A stretch of 64,000 bases of DNA from Lithodes maja (Eukaryota; Arthropoda; Malacostraca; Decapoda; Lithodidae): the NCBI GenBank assembly GCA_037953745.1, contig JBAKBP010003136.1, positions 1-64,000 of the forward strand, given 5' to 3'. Of this stretch, positions 22,247 to 34,907 are shown piece by piece; position 1 is the stretch's first letter, and each line of letters begins with the position of its first letter. Below the pieces are notes generated by a model. The model did no database searches and had not been told where the DNA came from. It saw nothing but the letters and a program-made list of their open reading frames with translations. A program made the position numbers and the translations under genes.

Positions 22247-22884
22247 TATTACATCTCAAGATTATACTATTTATTATGAAATCTTTATATCCAACTATCA
22301 TATAATTTTAAGAAGTTTTAGTTACAGTGTCCATATATTTAGGTGGGAGACTGTACAATCTCGAGGTTATCCATTGTAACTCCCTGTCAGAATGTCATGA
22401 GTCAATCTCTGTTTACAACTTATAATGCTTACCTCAACATTCCCTGTACCTTCCCCAACGCCATCTTGTAACCACGGGTAGCCATCTTGTAACCGGATGG
22501 TGAAATATAGGTGTGGTTGAGAAGGTGTGAGAGCTAGGTAGGGGGCAGATAGACATTAGCCAAGAGCGAGAGAACATAGCTCAGAGATTCCTCTCAATAT
22601 AGGGATTTCTCTATTTACTTATAAGTAGTACTCTGTATATTATTTCAGTTTGTACTTGAATATAATATATCAAAGTGGTTTTGGACCAGAGATCTTTATT
22701 TTCCCCCTTTACCTATATATAATCAATGTATAAGGTATAAGTGGGATGGTGGCAGCATTACTATTACTATATATCTACCAATTATCTATCAATCAACGAG
22801 CAGAGAACTGACAGCTGAGATCAACCGACTATCATCATACAACCTAGAGTAACCTACTGCTCATAGGGGACACCTTAAGTCTAC
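22247..22884 (+). repeat. 5' LTR of the LARD-like element, first part
   Basis: Starts TATTACATCTC. It is repeated directly at 34631-34907 and inverted at 35082-35577. At 22747-22756 it contains an internal TGGTGGCAGC word identical to the start of the functional primer site, and the same word occurs in the 3' LTR (35335-35344, reversed). The remainder (30758-30882, ending ATGTAACA) lies beyond the Gmr1-like insertion. Confidence 0.85.
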
Positions 22885-24685
22885 TGTGACGTTAACCACT
22901 CCGTTAGAACCGCATGGCTTGTCCTACAGTGACTCGCTAGGATCGCCAGGGCAGTGGATGGGGCTACAGTTTATGTATTAGAGTGTGCTTTATTTCATAT
23001 GAAAGCTCGTGTCATGGGCAGTCCAGAAAGGCTCTTTGTTTTCACCCATGTCAAGGCTTTATATATTTAATTGTAAAGTATATGTTTTATCATTAACTAG
23101 TAATGATGGGATCTGGGAGAGAGAGAGAGAGTAGAACAGAGTGAGAGGGAGCGCGTAGTGTTTTTGTCCCGCTCGATGACGTCACGGCTGGCTGCCTCGT
23201 GGGGGTTGGTTGAGAGAGGTCCTTCCCATGCTGTTAGCTCCCTTGCTAGTGGCTAGAGGACTTGTAACCGCTTTTTTCCCACGCGGCTCGAGCTAGTGCG
23301 AGTATATATACAGTTCCTCGCCACTCTCCCTCAGATCTGGTTTCTAGAACGCAACCATCTTTTTCCCTTGCTATCTGTCCCCTGCTCCGCACCTGAGAAT
23401 CTTTTCCTCTGCCTACCTCTCTCTTTTTCATATCTTTCACCACCTTTTTATTAATATTATACCCCCTCTGGTTAACTCTGCAAAATCAGCTTAATGCTGG
23501 CCAGTTGTATTGTGCGTTAAGGTCTGATATAACCCATGTATGTTAGTTGTTAAGATAAGTGGATCACGAAGCATTGGTTGGCATTTATATTGTTTAAGTA
23601 CTGCTTCCTTTAATTATTAGTGTTCTGCTGGATTAGATAATGCTAGACTAGGAGTCTGATATTATAAGGTATTGTTTCCTATGAGTGCTGGCTTTAGTTA
23701 AAAGCTGCACGACATACCTGAGAACTGGAGTTGATTGAGTAAATTCTAGTCTGTGTGCCATTGAGAGTAGAGCATGCACGAATGAGGGCTTTTTGCCTAT
23801 ACCATTCTGCACTGTTCTAAGCTCGTTGTTTGTCTTTGAGGTACGCCAGGAGAACGCTTAATACTTCGGTATTAAGGTTTCTCAAGAGAGCTACCCTTCA
23901 TTATAACGTAATACTTGACGCACAGACTTGAGATTTGCACTAGGCTATGCGGCATGCCATGCGCACCAGTATCTCGTATCATTGACTCTAGCTAGACTTT
24001 ATCAGTCACAGTAGACATTAAGTATATTAACCTAATTACTCTTTTTATGCATACCCGTTTATGATTACACAAGCATTTCGCAGCCTAGTTTGATGTATTG
24101 AGACACAAACGACTTAGGCTCTTTTTGTTGATAGGAATACTGCATTGTCGTGGCGATTATTATTATTGTTGTAGTGTTTAGGATATTCTTGGCTCCGACG
24201 ACATTATATATTCTGCCTTTTTGTGTGCATAGCCTGCACGAGCATTGTTCCGCTGCCTGCCTTTTTGGGTTCCATTTCCGATACGAGCATCTTTATAGCA
24301 TCTAACATTTAAAGAAGATTCCTTGTTAGTGTTGAAGGACTTTAGTGCACTTTCTTTCATGCAGGAGTGCCTGACATTTATTGATTAAAGTAACGTAAGC
24401 TGTAACTTCTCTTACCACCTTACTTTGCATACCATAACCAAGCACCTTCGGTTATAGGTAGTAATAGGCTGTTTTCACATAACATTAAGCCTAGAGTAGA
24501 CGCACATTTATTGAGAGTTTGATAGCCTATTATTGGATATAGAACTCTGTAGAGTATTTGTGTTCTTTGTTCACTGGGAATATACATCAGAGGTTGGATC
24601 TAGCGCTTTCTTTCCGTTGTAGCATTTATGCCATTACTAGTCCAATGAATAAGAGCCCTGATATATTTGAACCCCAGTCGTAACA
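22885..24685 (+). repeat. 5' LTR of Gmr1-like copy 2
   Basis: Long terminal repeat with a TATA-like TATATATA at 23303-23310 after a GC-richer stretch, plausibly the promoter. Compared with the 3' LTR it has, for example, GAACCGCATGGCTTG against GAACGCATGGCATG, and a GTTAACT insertion near 23471. The primer site TGGCGATCTTACC follows at 24688. Confidence 0.88.
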
Positions 24686-24903
24686 AATGGCGATCTTACC
24701 TAGGATTTGGTGAACCTACATTTATTAGCAGGGAACATTTGTTGTTTTGGAGAATATTTTGCGGGGATCAGCAAGAATTTTTTTTTTTTTGCAAAATAGT
24801 ATAGCCCTTGAGTATTTCCGAGAATTTTTGTGTGTATATTGAGGTATAAGAGTTTGGGGTGCTTCTTTTCTGAATATTGAGGTGGGAAATTTTTGTGAGC
24901 ATC

Positions 24904-27900
24904 ATGTCTTATACCGGATCAGAGGAGAATGGAGACACAGTACGTAATGTCGAAACTGAGGAACAGCAGTATGATGATATGGTTAATCAGGTGAACTGTG
25001 AGGAGGATGCTAGGATATTTTTGCAATGGCTGTTACTGCCGAGCGGTTGGAGGGTATGGAGCGGTACGGTCTTCAATGCCTGGCCACAGCTATCGGTCAT
25101 GCGGGTACTAGCAGCATGACCAGGGATAACTTGATAACGTGTGTACTGGGCAGGGTGACTGGTGAGCGAGATGGGTTGAGTGCTCAGAGCCCTTCGGCCA
25201 TGCTTCCCCTACACTCGACTCCCAGCCATCCCAGTAGTTTGCCGACCTCGAGTACGCTTCGGCAGTTGGGTGGTGACTGGCAGTGTGGGTTGCCCCTGGG
25301 GGGGACCACCGGTAATTTCAAACATTGTAGCTCCTTCACCTCCTCAAGGGTTAACTCCCGAATTATTGCTTCAGCTCGAATTAGCTAAGATCCAGCAGCA
25401 AACAGAATTAGCTAAGATCGAAGAGAGAAAGGCTATCAGGGCATCTGAGCTTCAGCTTCAGCTTCAGCAGCAAATAGAATTAGCCAAGATAGAAGAGAGA
25501 GCCAACCTAGCAAAAATCCAAGCTGATTTAGAGTCGACTAGGTACTGTGCCGACATGCACATAGAGAAGTCGCGAGTAGAGGCAACGGGACAGCGACTTG
25601 GGGCTGGTAACCGTGTTCATGAGCAGTCTCTTGCACTTATTGAAACTGGTTCCGGTGTTTGATGAGAGCGGTGTAACAGAATTTTTCGCACGCTTTGAGA
25701 AGAAGTGCCAGGAACACCAGTGGCCAGAGAATAAATGGGCAGCACTTGTATCCTCTAGATTAATAGGCAAGGGTCTTAAAGCCTACGATGCGTTACCTTT
25801 GGAGTCATGTATTGTGTATGAGGATCTCAAGGAGGCTGTCCTGAGGGCTTACGAACTGCAACCAGAAACGTACCGTTTGAAGTTCCGGGGTGTAACTAAG
25901 GGAAGAGATAGAACCTTTTTGGAACACGCCCGGGACTTGTCCGATGCTATGGGGAACTGGCTCCGATCTGAGGTCACAACATTTGATGAAATTAAGCAGT
26001 TAATGATGTTGGAGCAGTTCTTTAAGAGCACGGGCGGTGATCTAACTTTGAACTTGAAGGAGAAAAATCCAAGAACTCTAGTCGAAGCAGCAGAAATGGC
26101 TGATCGACGGCTGTCGTTGATTCGGGGTTGCGGGTCCTCACAGAAGTACGATGTAAGTGCTAAGGACCGTTATCCTCCCCCTCCCCGTAACAATGACACA
26201 TTTAAACAGAAGAGCCATGAAACTAAAACTGAATCCAAACCTTACACCACACCGTATGTGAAAAGTCAGGGGCCTTTTACATCACAGTATAAGCCGAAAC
26301 CGAAATTTATGTGTTTTAGTTGCCACCAGGAGGGTCATAAGGCAAATGAGTGCCCTAGTCGACCTCCTCCGGCAGCCGTGTCTTTTGCTCACGGCATTGG
26401 AGTGTTCAAGAGGACATCGGAGTTTGTTAGAGGCATTTCTTCCGAGGTAAATACACTGCCAGTGCAGAAGGATCCGGAAGGCTTATTCCCTGTCCGTGAT
26501 GCCTTTAGTGACCACAGGGGACTCGGTTGTGTGGAGTGGGGGGGTAGAAGACATGAGGTGAGAATTTTGCGTGACACTGGGGCATCGCAAACACTGTTGA
26601 GAAATTTCACTGGTAAACCTGTCAATACGGCGCGGGTGGTTGTGGTTCAGGGAGTTAATGTGACAAGGTCATACCCGCTTGTAAGAATGAAGGTGGAAGT
26701 TGATGGTGTGACTCGTGACCTGGATGTAGGAATTGTGGAGAAGTTACCTGTTGGGGGCGTCGACCTCCTTCTTGGCAACGACTTTGCGGGGCCTACTTCT
26801 GAGGCTCCACCCTTAGTCGTTGTCGAGAAGTCGGCCGACGTGAGTAGGGAGGAGCAGGAGTGGGTTGAGAAGTGTCCGGGGCAGCCTATGGCGTGTGTTG
26901 TCACCGGAGATCCTGCATCCAGGGAGTCACATTCTGGTCAGCAATCTTTAGATCAGCGGAAGAAGGGTACCGAGAAGGGGTTGAAAGTTGATGCGGTTGA
27001 GAGTTTAGTGTCAACGGACCTTCTCGGGGACTCATTATTAGGACCACATTTCGAGTCTGGAGAAGACCCAGTAACTGTTGCTGAAGAGGCAGAGGATGGG
27101 CTTAAAAAGACGAAAGAGTTGAAGGAGGACAGTGATGCACAGTCGGGAGATGTAGCAACAAGGTACCCTGACGCGTACCCTATGAGAAATGGGTCGGCGA
27201 AGACGGTGGTCCGAAGCTTGCTAGTGTATTTTTCCCGGTATGGTTGCCCGCAGGGGATTCAGTCAGTCCAGGGACCCAACTTCGCTTCTAGCCTCTTTGT
27301 TCAAGCAATGCCGCAGCATGAGATTGTTGGGGTTGTGTCATCTGCGTATCATCCGGAGAGCCAGGGCGTGTTAGAGCGATGGCACTCAGCCTTGACATCT
27401 GTGCTTCGTTGTTGTTGCTTTGAGAGTGGGAAGGATTGGGATCTTGGCCTGCCATGTGTTTTGTGTGCTGTGCGGGAGGTACCTGGGGAGAGTTTGGGAT
27501 TCAGCCCTAATGAGCTCGTCTTTGGACACCGTGTCAGAGGGCCTCTCCATATGGTTGAAGAAGTATGGGAGGGCGCAGAAAAACCTTGTTCTATGCTCAA
27601 GTGTGTCCTAGACAGTCGAGAACGGATGTTGCGCAGTCTGGAGTTGGCTGGCCGTAATTTGACTAGCTCTCAGGCCCTCAGGAAGGACAGGTACGACCTC
27701 AAGGTTGAACTCAGGGAGTTTCACATGGGTCAGGAGGTGTTGATTCTACTGCCCCTTGTAGGTCACCCCTTATCCGTGAAGTATGCTGGTCCTTATAGGG
27801 TGGTGGAGGAGCTATCAGACCTGGATTACTTGGTAGCCACTCCAGACAGACGGAAGCGCAATCAGTTATGTCATGTTAATCCCATGAAGGAGTATGGGAG

Positions 27901-28503
27901 GCACCCCCCTGAGCCTCTCACTGTGCCTGTGATGACGTTTAGCAGTCAATGTGGAGAAGGAGAACGGGACAGTCAAGCTCAGGTGGAGGATAACTGGAAG
28001 GATAAGAAGTTCAAATGGGCGCCTGAGTGTGAGAAGGTGTTTAGAGAAGTAAAACACCTGTTGTGCACTCACCCGATCCTCAGGGCCCCTGACTTTAGCC
28101 TACCTTTCCAACTAGCAACGGAGGCTAGTGGTGTGGGGCTGGTGCCGTCCTTGTGGAAAAGGACGATGATGGGCTGGAGCATCCTGTTAGTTCTGCTCGG
28201 AGAAGTACAATTCGGCCCAGGGGAGCTGCTCTGTTGTCAAGGAGGAGCTGCTGGCGGTTGTACTTGCTCTGAGGCATTTCGAGGTCTGTGTTCCAGCCTA
28301 TGGTCCGGTCGTTGTAGTTTACCCAGATCATCACCCTCTCAAGTTCTTTGGACCAGTTTTACAATCGGAATATGAGGCTGACCAGGTGGTCACTAAGGTT
28401 ATTGGTATATAACCTGGACATACGCCATATTGCCGGTTGTGACAACGTGGTTGCAGATGGTCGTTCAAGGGTATATGATCTGGGTAAATTGACACACGGG
28501 TAG
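24904..28503 (+). pseudogene. Gmr1-like Gag-Pol, integrase truncated and reverse transcriptase deleted
   Basis: Starts MSYTGSEENGD at 24904. Frameshifts near 25025, 25320 and 25610 break the N-terminal Gag. It then stays open from 25598 to 28375 with capsid, CCHC knuckle (CFSCHQEGHKANEC), protease (DTGASQTLL near 26575), an integrase piece from VATRYPDAYP, the GPY region, and the start of RNase H. Compared with copy 1, the integrase finger and first catalytic Asp are missing (junction near 27150). The second catalytic Asp is Val (GTC 27266-27268). The whole reverse transcriptase is missing (junction near 28000). Both deletions keep the frame. The RNase H end is frameshifted. A Gln/Glu/Lys repeat region (ELAKIEER units, about 25380-25510) lengthens the coiled coil. 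Confidence 0.88.
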
Positions 28504-28961
28504 CCTCCTGCTTTAGTTTGAATAGTATTTTGCGCTTGGTGCTTGTTGGCTCGCGGTTGTAGCCCAGCGTATTGGGTCGTAAAGCAGGGAGTTGAGCGTT
28601 TGTTATAGAAGAAAAAACTAGGCTTGCCCCTATAGTGCAGCCGAAATAAACAAATTATAAACATAAAAATCAAATAAAAACTCTTTCTTTGATAGTTGAA
28701 TTTTTTTAGTATGTTATAGCAGTAATTCTGAGTTGCACTCCTCTCAGAATGCTGGGCTAGAGAAGCTCGCTCTTGAGGAGCATAACTACATATAATTTAA
28801 CTATGGTGTTGGGGAGGGTTATAATTTTGAAAAATGTTTTGTTGAAGAACTGTGCCAGATATTTTACTGCCGCTGGGTGATGGGAAGTGGAGATATAGCA
28901 TGGGTTCTCACCATCAGATTTTTGTGAGCCTTGGGGCCTCTGAGAAAAATCTTGGGGGGGG

Positions 28962-30753
28962 TGTGACGTTAACCACTCCGTTAGAACGCATGGCATGTCC
29001 TACAGTGACTCGCTAGGATCGCCAGGGCAGTGGATGGGGCTACAGTTTATGTATTAGAGTGTGCTTTATTTCATATGAAAGCTCGTGTCATGGGCAGTCC
29101 AGAAAGGCTCTTTGTTTTCACCCATGTCAAGGCTTTATATATTTAATTGTAAAGTATAATTATGTTTTATCATTAACTAGTAATGATGGGATCTGGGAGA
29201 GAGAGAGAGAGTAGAACAGAGTGAGAGGGAGCGCGTAGTGTTTTTGTCCCGCTCAATGACGTCACGGCTGGCTGCCTCGTGGGGGTTGGTTGAGAGAGGT
29301 CCTTCCCATGCTGTTAGCTCCCTTGCTAGTGGCTAGAGGACTTGTAACCGCTTTTTTCCCACGCGGCTCGAGCTAGTGCGAGTATATATACAGTTCCTCG
29401 CCACTCTCCCTCAGATCTGGTTTCTAGAACGCAACCATCTTTTTCCCTTGCTATCTGTCCCCTGCTCCGCACCTGAGAATCTTTTCCTCTGCCTACCTCT
29501 CTCTTTTTCATATCTTTCACCACCTCTTTATTAATATTATACCCCCTCTCTGCAAAATCAGCTTCATGCTGGCCAGTTGTATTGTGCGTTAAGGTCTGAT
29601 ATAACCCATGTATGTTAGTTGTTAAGATAAGTGGATCACGAAGCATTGGTTGGCATTTATATTGTTTAAGTACTGCTTCCTTTAATTATTAGTGTTCTGC
29701 TGGATTAGATAATGCTAGACTAGGAGTCTGATATTATAAGGTATTGTTTCCTATGAGTGCTGGCTTTAGTTAAAAGCTGCACGACATACCTGAGAACTGG
29801 AGTTGATTGAGTAAATTCTAGTCTGTGTGCCATTGAGAGTAGAGCATGCACGAATGAGGGCTTTTTGCCTATACCATTCTGCACTGTTCTAAGCTCGTTG
29901 TTTGTCTTTGAGGTACTCCAGGAGAAAGCTTAATACTTCGGTATTAAGGTTTCTCAAGAGAGCTACCCTTCATTATAACGTAATATTTGACGCACAGACT
30001 TGAGATTTGCACTAGGCTATGCGGCATGCCATGGGCACCAGTATCTCGTATCATTGACTCTAGCTAGACTTTATCAGTCACAGTAGACATTAAGTATATT
30101 AACCTAATTACTCTTTTTATGCATACCCGTTTATGATTACACAAGCATTTCGCAGCCTAGTTTGATGTATTGAGACACAAACGACCTAGGCTCTTTTTGT
30201 TGATAGGAATACTGCATTGTCGTGGCGATTATTATTATTGTTGTAGTGTTTAGGATATTCTTGGCTCCGACGACATTATATATTCTGCCTTTTTGTGTGC
30301 ATAGCCTGCACGAGCATTGTTCCGCTGCTTGCCTTTTTGGGTTCCATTTCCGATACGAGCATCTTTATAGCATCTAACATTTAAAGAAGATTCCTTGTTA
30401 GTGTTGAAGGACTTTAGTGCACTTTCTTTCATGCAGGAGTGCCTGACATTTATTGATTAAAGTAACGTAAGCTGTAACTTCTCTTACCACCTTGCTTTGC
30501 ATACCATAACCAAGCACCTTCGGTTATAGGTAGTAATAGGCTGTTTTCACATAACATTAAGCCTAGAGTAGACGCACATTTATTGAGAGTTTGATAGCCT
30601 ATTATTGGATATAGAACTCTGTAGAGTATTTGTGTTCTTTGTTCACTGGGAATATACATCAGAGGTTGGATCTAGCGCTTTCCGTTGTAGCATTTATGCC
30701 ATTACTAGTCCAATGAATAAGTGCCCTGATATATTTGAACCCCAGTCGTAACA
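28962..30753 (+). repeat. 3' LTR of Gmr1-like copy 2
   Basis: Partner of 22885-24685, preceded by a G-run (28953-28961) as the plus-strand primer tract and followed by CTAC. The segment 28504-28961 between the coding remnant and this LTR holds no further frame. Confidence 0.88.
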
Positions 30754-30882
30754 CTACCTACATCGAGTAAGAGGTTAAACCTTATAGTAAATATACAGGT
30801 CGTATCTCAAAACGTCTTAATACTCCTACGTGGAGTTAACCCTATGAATACATTTGACTACTCATAAAAGTCATATGTAACA

Positions 30883-30900
30883 TGGTGGCAGCTTTGGTCC
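30883..30900 (+). promoter_or_regulatory. primer binding site of the LARD-like element
   Basis: TGGTGGCAGC directly follows the LTR end ATGTAACA. Its first ten bases match the tRNA-Leu-type primer site seen exactly over 18 bases at 54599; the following bases diverge. Confidence 0.6.
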
Positions 30901-33900
30901 TTTTTAACATGAATTGTTAATTTAGGCGACTACACCACGTTCCAGCCGAAGAATTGTCAAGCCTACGCTCAATTATTCTACCAATCTACAATTTGATCCA
31001 GTTTTATCCGGTCTACAATACAAATCATCTAGCAGCTCTACATTTATTGTTTCCTGAGTGCCTGTGCAAATTATCTCTGTTAAATTCCAACCACAAACCG
31101 CAAATTGGTTAAGTTAATACCATTTCTACACTTCGAGATTCAACCAGACTACCAGTTCATCTCTACGGCGATTCCTGTTGCTGCCGGGAGACGACTTTAT
31201 CAAGAGAGGAGAGTGTGGAGTCACCGTGTTGCAATGTTGGTGCGGGATCAGCTGAGCTGTGTCATCGAGTGAGCTGACTCCTCCACTCACTCATCCTAGC
31301 TGTGGTGGTATAGAAAATTGGCTATCTTCACTACTTACTTCAAGTGCTTTTAAAGGTGTGTACAGTGTATATCAAACATCTAAATATTGCGGTCAATTGT
31401 TTCCCGCATGTCTAGCGAGATAAATTCATTTTTCTAAATATGAATCATACAATGAGCTTTTCTGGGAAATTTGTGCTTTCTAACACATGTCAAATCGTCA
31501 GCGACATGACGGTCAATTTATCATGTCGTTCAGTCAAAACTCCAATTTCTCATCATGTCATTTCATATCTGTATTTTAATATGGATCATGTCATACCGCG
31601 ACCTCCTGACCCGTCCCATGATCGTGGACGGACGGACAGACAGACAGTCACCCATCCTGTGAGTCAGTCAGTCTGTCTCTCTCCCTTGCATAGTGTATAA
31701 GTGTGTGCGAGTTGCGGTAATTTCCAGATGTATCCCTAATTAACTTGTTTTTCCTAAGTGACAATATTGTTTTTAAGTCTTTATTAGGGGTTAATTTCCC
31801 AAGTCAGTAATATTCATTTTTCTTAAGTTTCTTATACCCGCATTTTGATCTAGGCGGTTAAGTTAAATTCAATTATACATCTGAAGTTTTAAAGTGATTC
31901 TAATATTCATCAATTAAACACTTTTCTTATTTTTTTTTTTTATAAGTGCGTGAGTGGCCTAATGTCGTTTCGATTTCGACTCGCTCGCGGCATCCAAGGT
32001 AATCGAGTAATTTTGTTCTTGTTATTTCTAAGTGTGTAATTTTAACATCTCTAATACGTACAGTGTGATTTTAACTTCTCTTAACATCTATTGTGATTTC
32101 TAACGAGTTTGTCATTCCATCTTAATGTTTGTGTTTCCTCACTCGCTGGTAGGCCTATATTGTTTCTTTTATTAACACGATGGTCAATACTATTTGCTTA
32201 AATTGAGTGCGAGTTTATAAAAAATAATTTTCGGGTTTTAATTAACATCTTTTTGTCCAAATTGTGGACTCTACCGAAATACAGTCGTTTATGATTTTTT
32301 TTTTCGAGTTTCTTTGAATTGAATTTTGGAAGTTTGATTGATTGATATTTTCTTGGAGTATTCTGTTTGGAATCATTCAAAAAAAAAATCGTTCGGTTGA
32401 TTCTGACGAATATTTGGGGAACTTCAGATCATATTCCATGCAATTTTGTTTTGCCCATGTTTTGTGTTTTCGTGTTTGCCTTTTAATATTGCTACGGGCT
32501 ATATATAATCGGCAATTTTCGGTTCGCTAATATTGTGGCAATATTTTGTTTTAAAGAATGTTTTCCTAAGCTGAAAGTTTTTTCCCCTAGCGTTGAATTT
32601 CGATTTGTTTTTTTTTTTGGATCACAGGATATTGTTAGTCATGTGTTTTCCATTGTTTTTACGAGTTACTTACTGTTCAATTGTGTTCTCTTCATTCTTC
32701 ATTCTAATTTGTCCGATTTACTCGAGTTGAAATAGTATGTTTAATTTCCGTAGATTTTTATTTTTAACTTTTACACAATGGAGGTCAAGCAACATCAGAT
32801 CTTTAGTTTGGGGGAGCCCAGTGAGATTAAAACAATCTATTATTTAGTATATTTGCATGAAACATTGGCTATAGTTTTTCTAATATAGATGTTTGATTTC
32901 ATTGTTTTGGCTTTGGCTTATTTTGGAAAATAATTTTGGAGTATGTTTTGGAAACTGATATAAATTTCCCGGGTATATAGATAATTTCTTTTTTTCGTGG
33001 TCCTCGTTGGATGAACGGCCATGGAGGAGAAAGGAAATATTATGTATACCCTATTGAGACTATCTTTGAAAATGTTTTTTGTTTTCAAAATGTTTATGTG
33101 TTGTGTGGAATTTTATGATTCTATGATAAAATAGGGTGACCTGGATGTGTGTGAGTTTGTGTTTTTTATCTGTGTTTATTTTTTGTTTTATGTTGTTTTT
33201 GTGTTTTCCCTGTTCTTGCTCTGTCTTGAGTCGGCTACCCCCAAAATGGGGATTGGGCCTGAGCATATAGATAGATAGATAGATAGATGATAAAATAAAA
33301 TGTAGGAGTTAATTTATTAATGTCTGTATGTATGATACTTGAATTGACTTCTAAGCGTTTATTGTACACTAAGTTGAAACGGGTTTTGCTTCGACGAGTG
33401 TGTGATTTTATTTTATGTTTTAGGATTGGCCATAGGAAATGCATTATTTTGGAAAACGGGTAGCTCCCGGATGAAAACATTTATTACAATTGTATTCGAA
33501 TTGTCTATGTGACTTTATTTGCGCAATTAATTTTTTTCAGATTAGGAAGATATTATATTACATCCACGGGATTGTGGCTTGCTGTGTTTAATATTGATAT
33601 ATATCATATTCCTATAGATAGGATGTTTCTTCCTTTTAATTGTTGTACGTTAGATTTTACTATGTTTTTTTGGGGGGGTTTTCATTCGGTTTTATCAAAC
33701 TTGGAAATTGTATATGTTTTTTGTTATGATAAACTTGGATGGTATTATGATACATACCACAGGATGTGGATGGCTGAGTTACATATTTATGTGTATTTCA
33801 TTGAGTTTACATTGACATTTTATTTGTTTATTTTTTGAGGGTTTTGTTTTTTTTGTTTTATATATAAACTAGATAGTATTAAGACACATATCACGGGTAT

Positions 33901-34630
33901 GTGGAGTTGTGTTTATTACTATTTGGTGGTTTTTCCTATGGGTAGGAATAATATTTTATTTTATTTTACTACAATAATTGTATATGTGTGATTTTTCCCT
34001 AAGATTTTTTTTTGCAGCTGTATATTTTGTTTTTTCACCTTGTTTTGTTATGTCAATATTACTTTGCTTTGTTAATTGTATTACTCCAAACTTCATTGCA
34101 TAATGGGTTTTGTTTTGTTTTTGGGTTTTCTTATTGGGATTTGTTTGAAGATAATACCTATAGTATTTTTCTTTTTACAATTTTAGTTTTTGTTCATTGT
34201 CTTTGCATTTGTGTTTTCTTTGTTCACTTTGTAATCCGTTCTTTATAATTTTACTATAACTTTTTATTTTATTAACAAAATACTTAGCAAATTTCCATTC
34301 CACTTTAAATGTATATTTTCAACTTGAAATTTGTTTAACTACAGTTGGAGATTATACATCTTTTTTATTCATTGTAGCTTCATGTACTTCCGCCTGCTTC
34401 GCTATTAGGCTTACCTTTGCATTCTGTAGTTACCCAGACATTGTTCGTTTGCCAATGATGAATCACGTGTTGCAGGGGGCTGCGAGGTGACCATGGGGGG
34501 CCGAGAGGTAATGTGCGAGGGATGGAGTTAGTTAGATTCAAACCTTACTCATTTTAACTGTAATTTGCTTAACTCTCATATATTTTTAAGTGCTACCTTG
34601 CTGTGGGAAGCAAGAATTTTAGTGGGGGCG
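30901..34630. other. internal region of the LARD-like element, no genes
   Basis: AT-rich DNA with no supported gene. It contains GACA/GACG repeats near 31623-31650, a T-run near 31930, an RTE tail insertion (33134-33287), and degenerate repeats around 33530, 33725 and 33860 sharing a GATATTATxxTACAT...GGxTGTGG theme. It ends in AGTGGGGGCG before the 3' LTR. Confidence 0.6.
33134..33287 (+). mobile_element. 5'-truncated RTE LINE tail
   Basis: About 150 bp matches the 3' end of the RTE element at 55499-57790 (there reversed), including CTTGAGTCGGCTACCCCC and an (ATAG)n tail. TGATAAAATA occurs on both sides (33124-33133 and 33288-33297), a clear 10-bp target duplication. Only the untranslated tail was inserted. 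Confidence 0.82.
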
Positions 34631-34907
34631 TATTACATCTCAAGATTATACTATTTATTATAAAATCTCTATATCCAACTATCATATAATTTTAAGAAGT
34701 TTTAGTTACAGTGTCCATATATTTAGGTGGGAGACTGTACAATCTCGAGGTTATCCATTGTAACTCCCTGTCAGAATGTCATGAGTCAATCTCTGTTTAC
34801 AACTTATAATGCTTACCTCAACATTCCCTGTACCTTCCCCAACGCCATCTTGTAACCACGGGTAGCCATCTTGTAACCGGATGGTGAAATATAGGTGTGG
34901 TTGAGAA
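34631..34907 (+). repeat. 3' LTR of the LARD-like element, upright part
   Basis: Direct repeat of the first 277 bases of the 5' LTR, up to GGTTGAGAA. The rest of this LTR follows in inverted orientation after a 174-bp inverted flank. Confidence 0.85.

Larger units (their letters stand above)
22885..30753 (+). mobile_element. Gmr1-like LTR retrotransposon, deleted (copy 2)
   Basis: LTRs at 22885-24685 (1801 bp) and 28962-30753 (1792 bp) both start TGTGACGTTAACC and end CAGTCGTAACA. The 4-bp duplication CTAC lies at 22881-22884 and 30754-30757. The LTRs differ by several substitutions and short indels, so this copy is older than copy 1. It carries gag, protease, part of integrase and RNase H in the same unusual order, with two internal deletions. 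It sits inside an LTR of another element. Confidence 0.9.
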
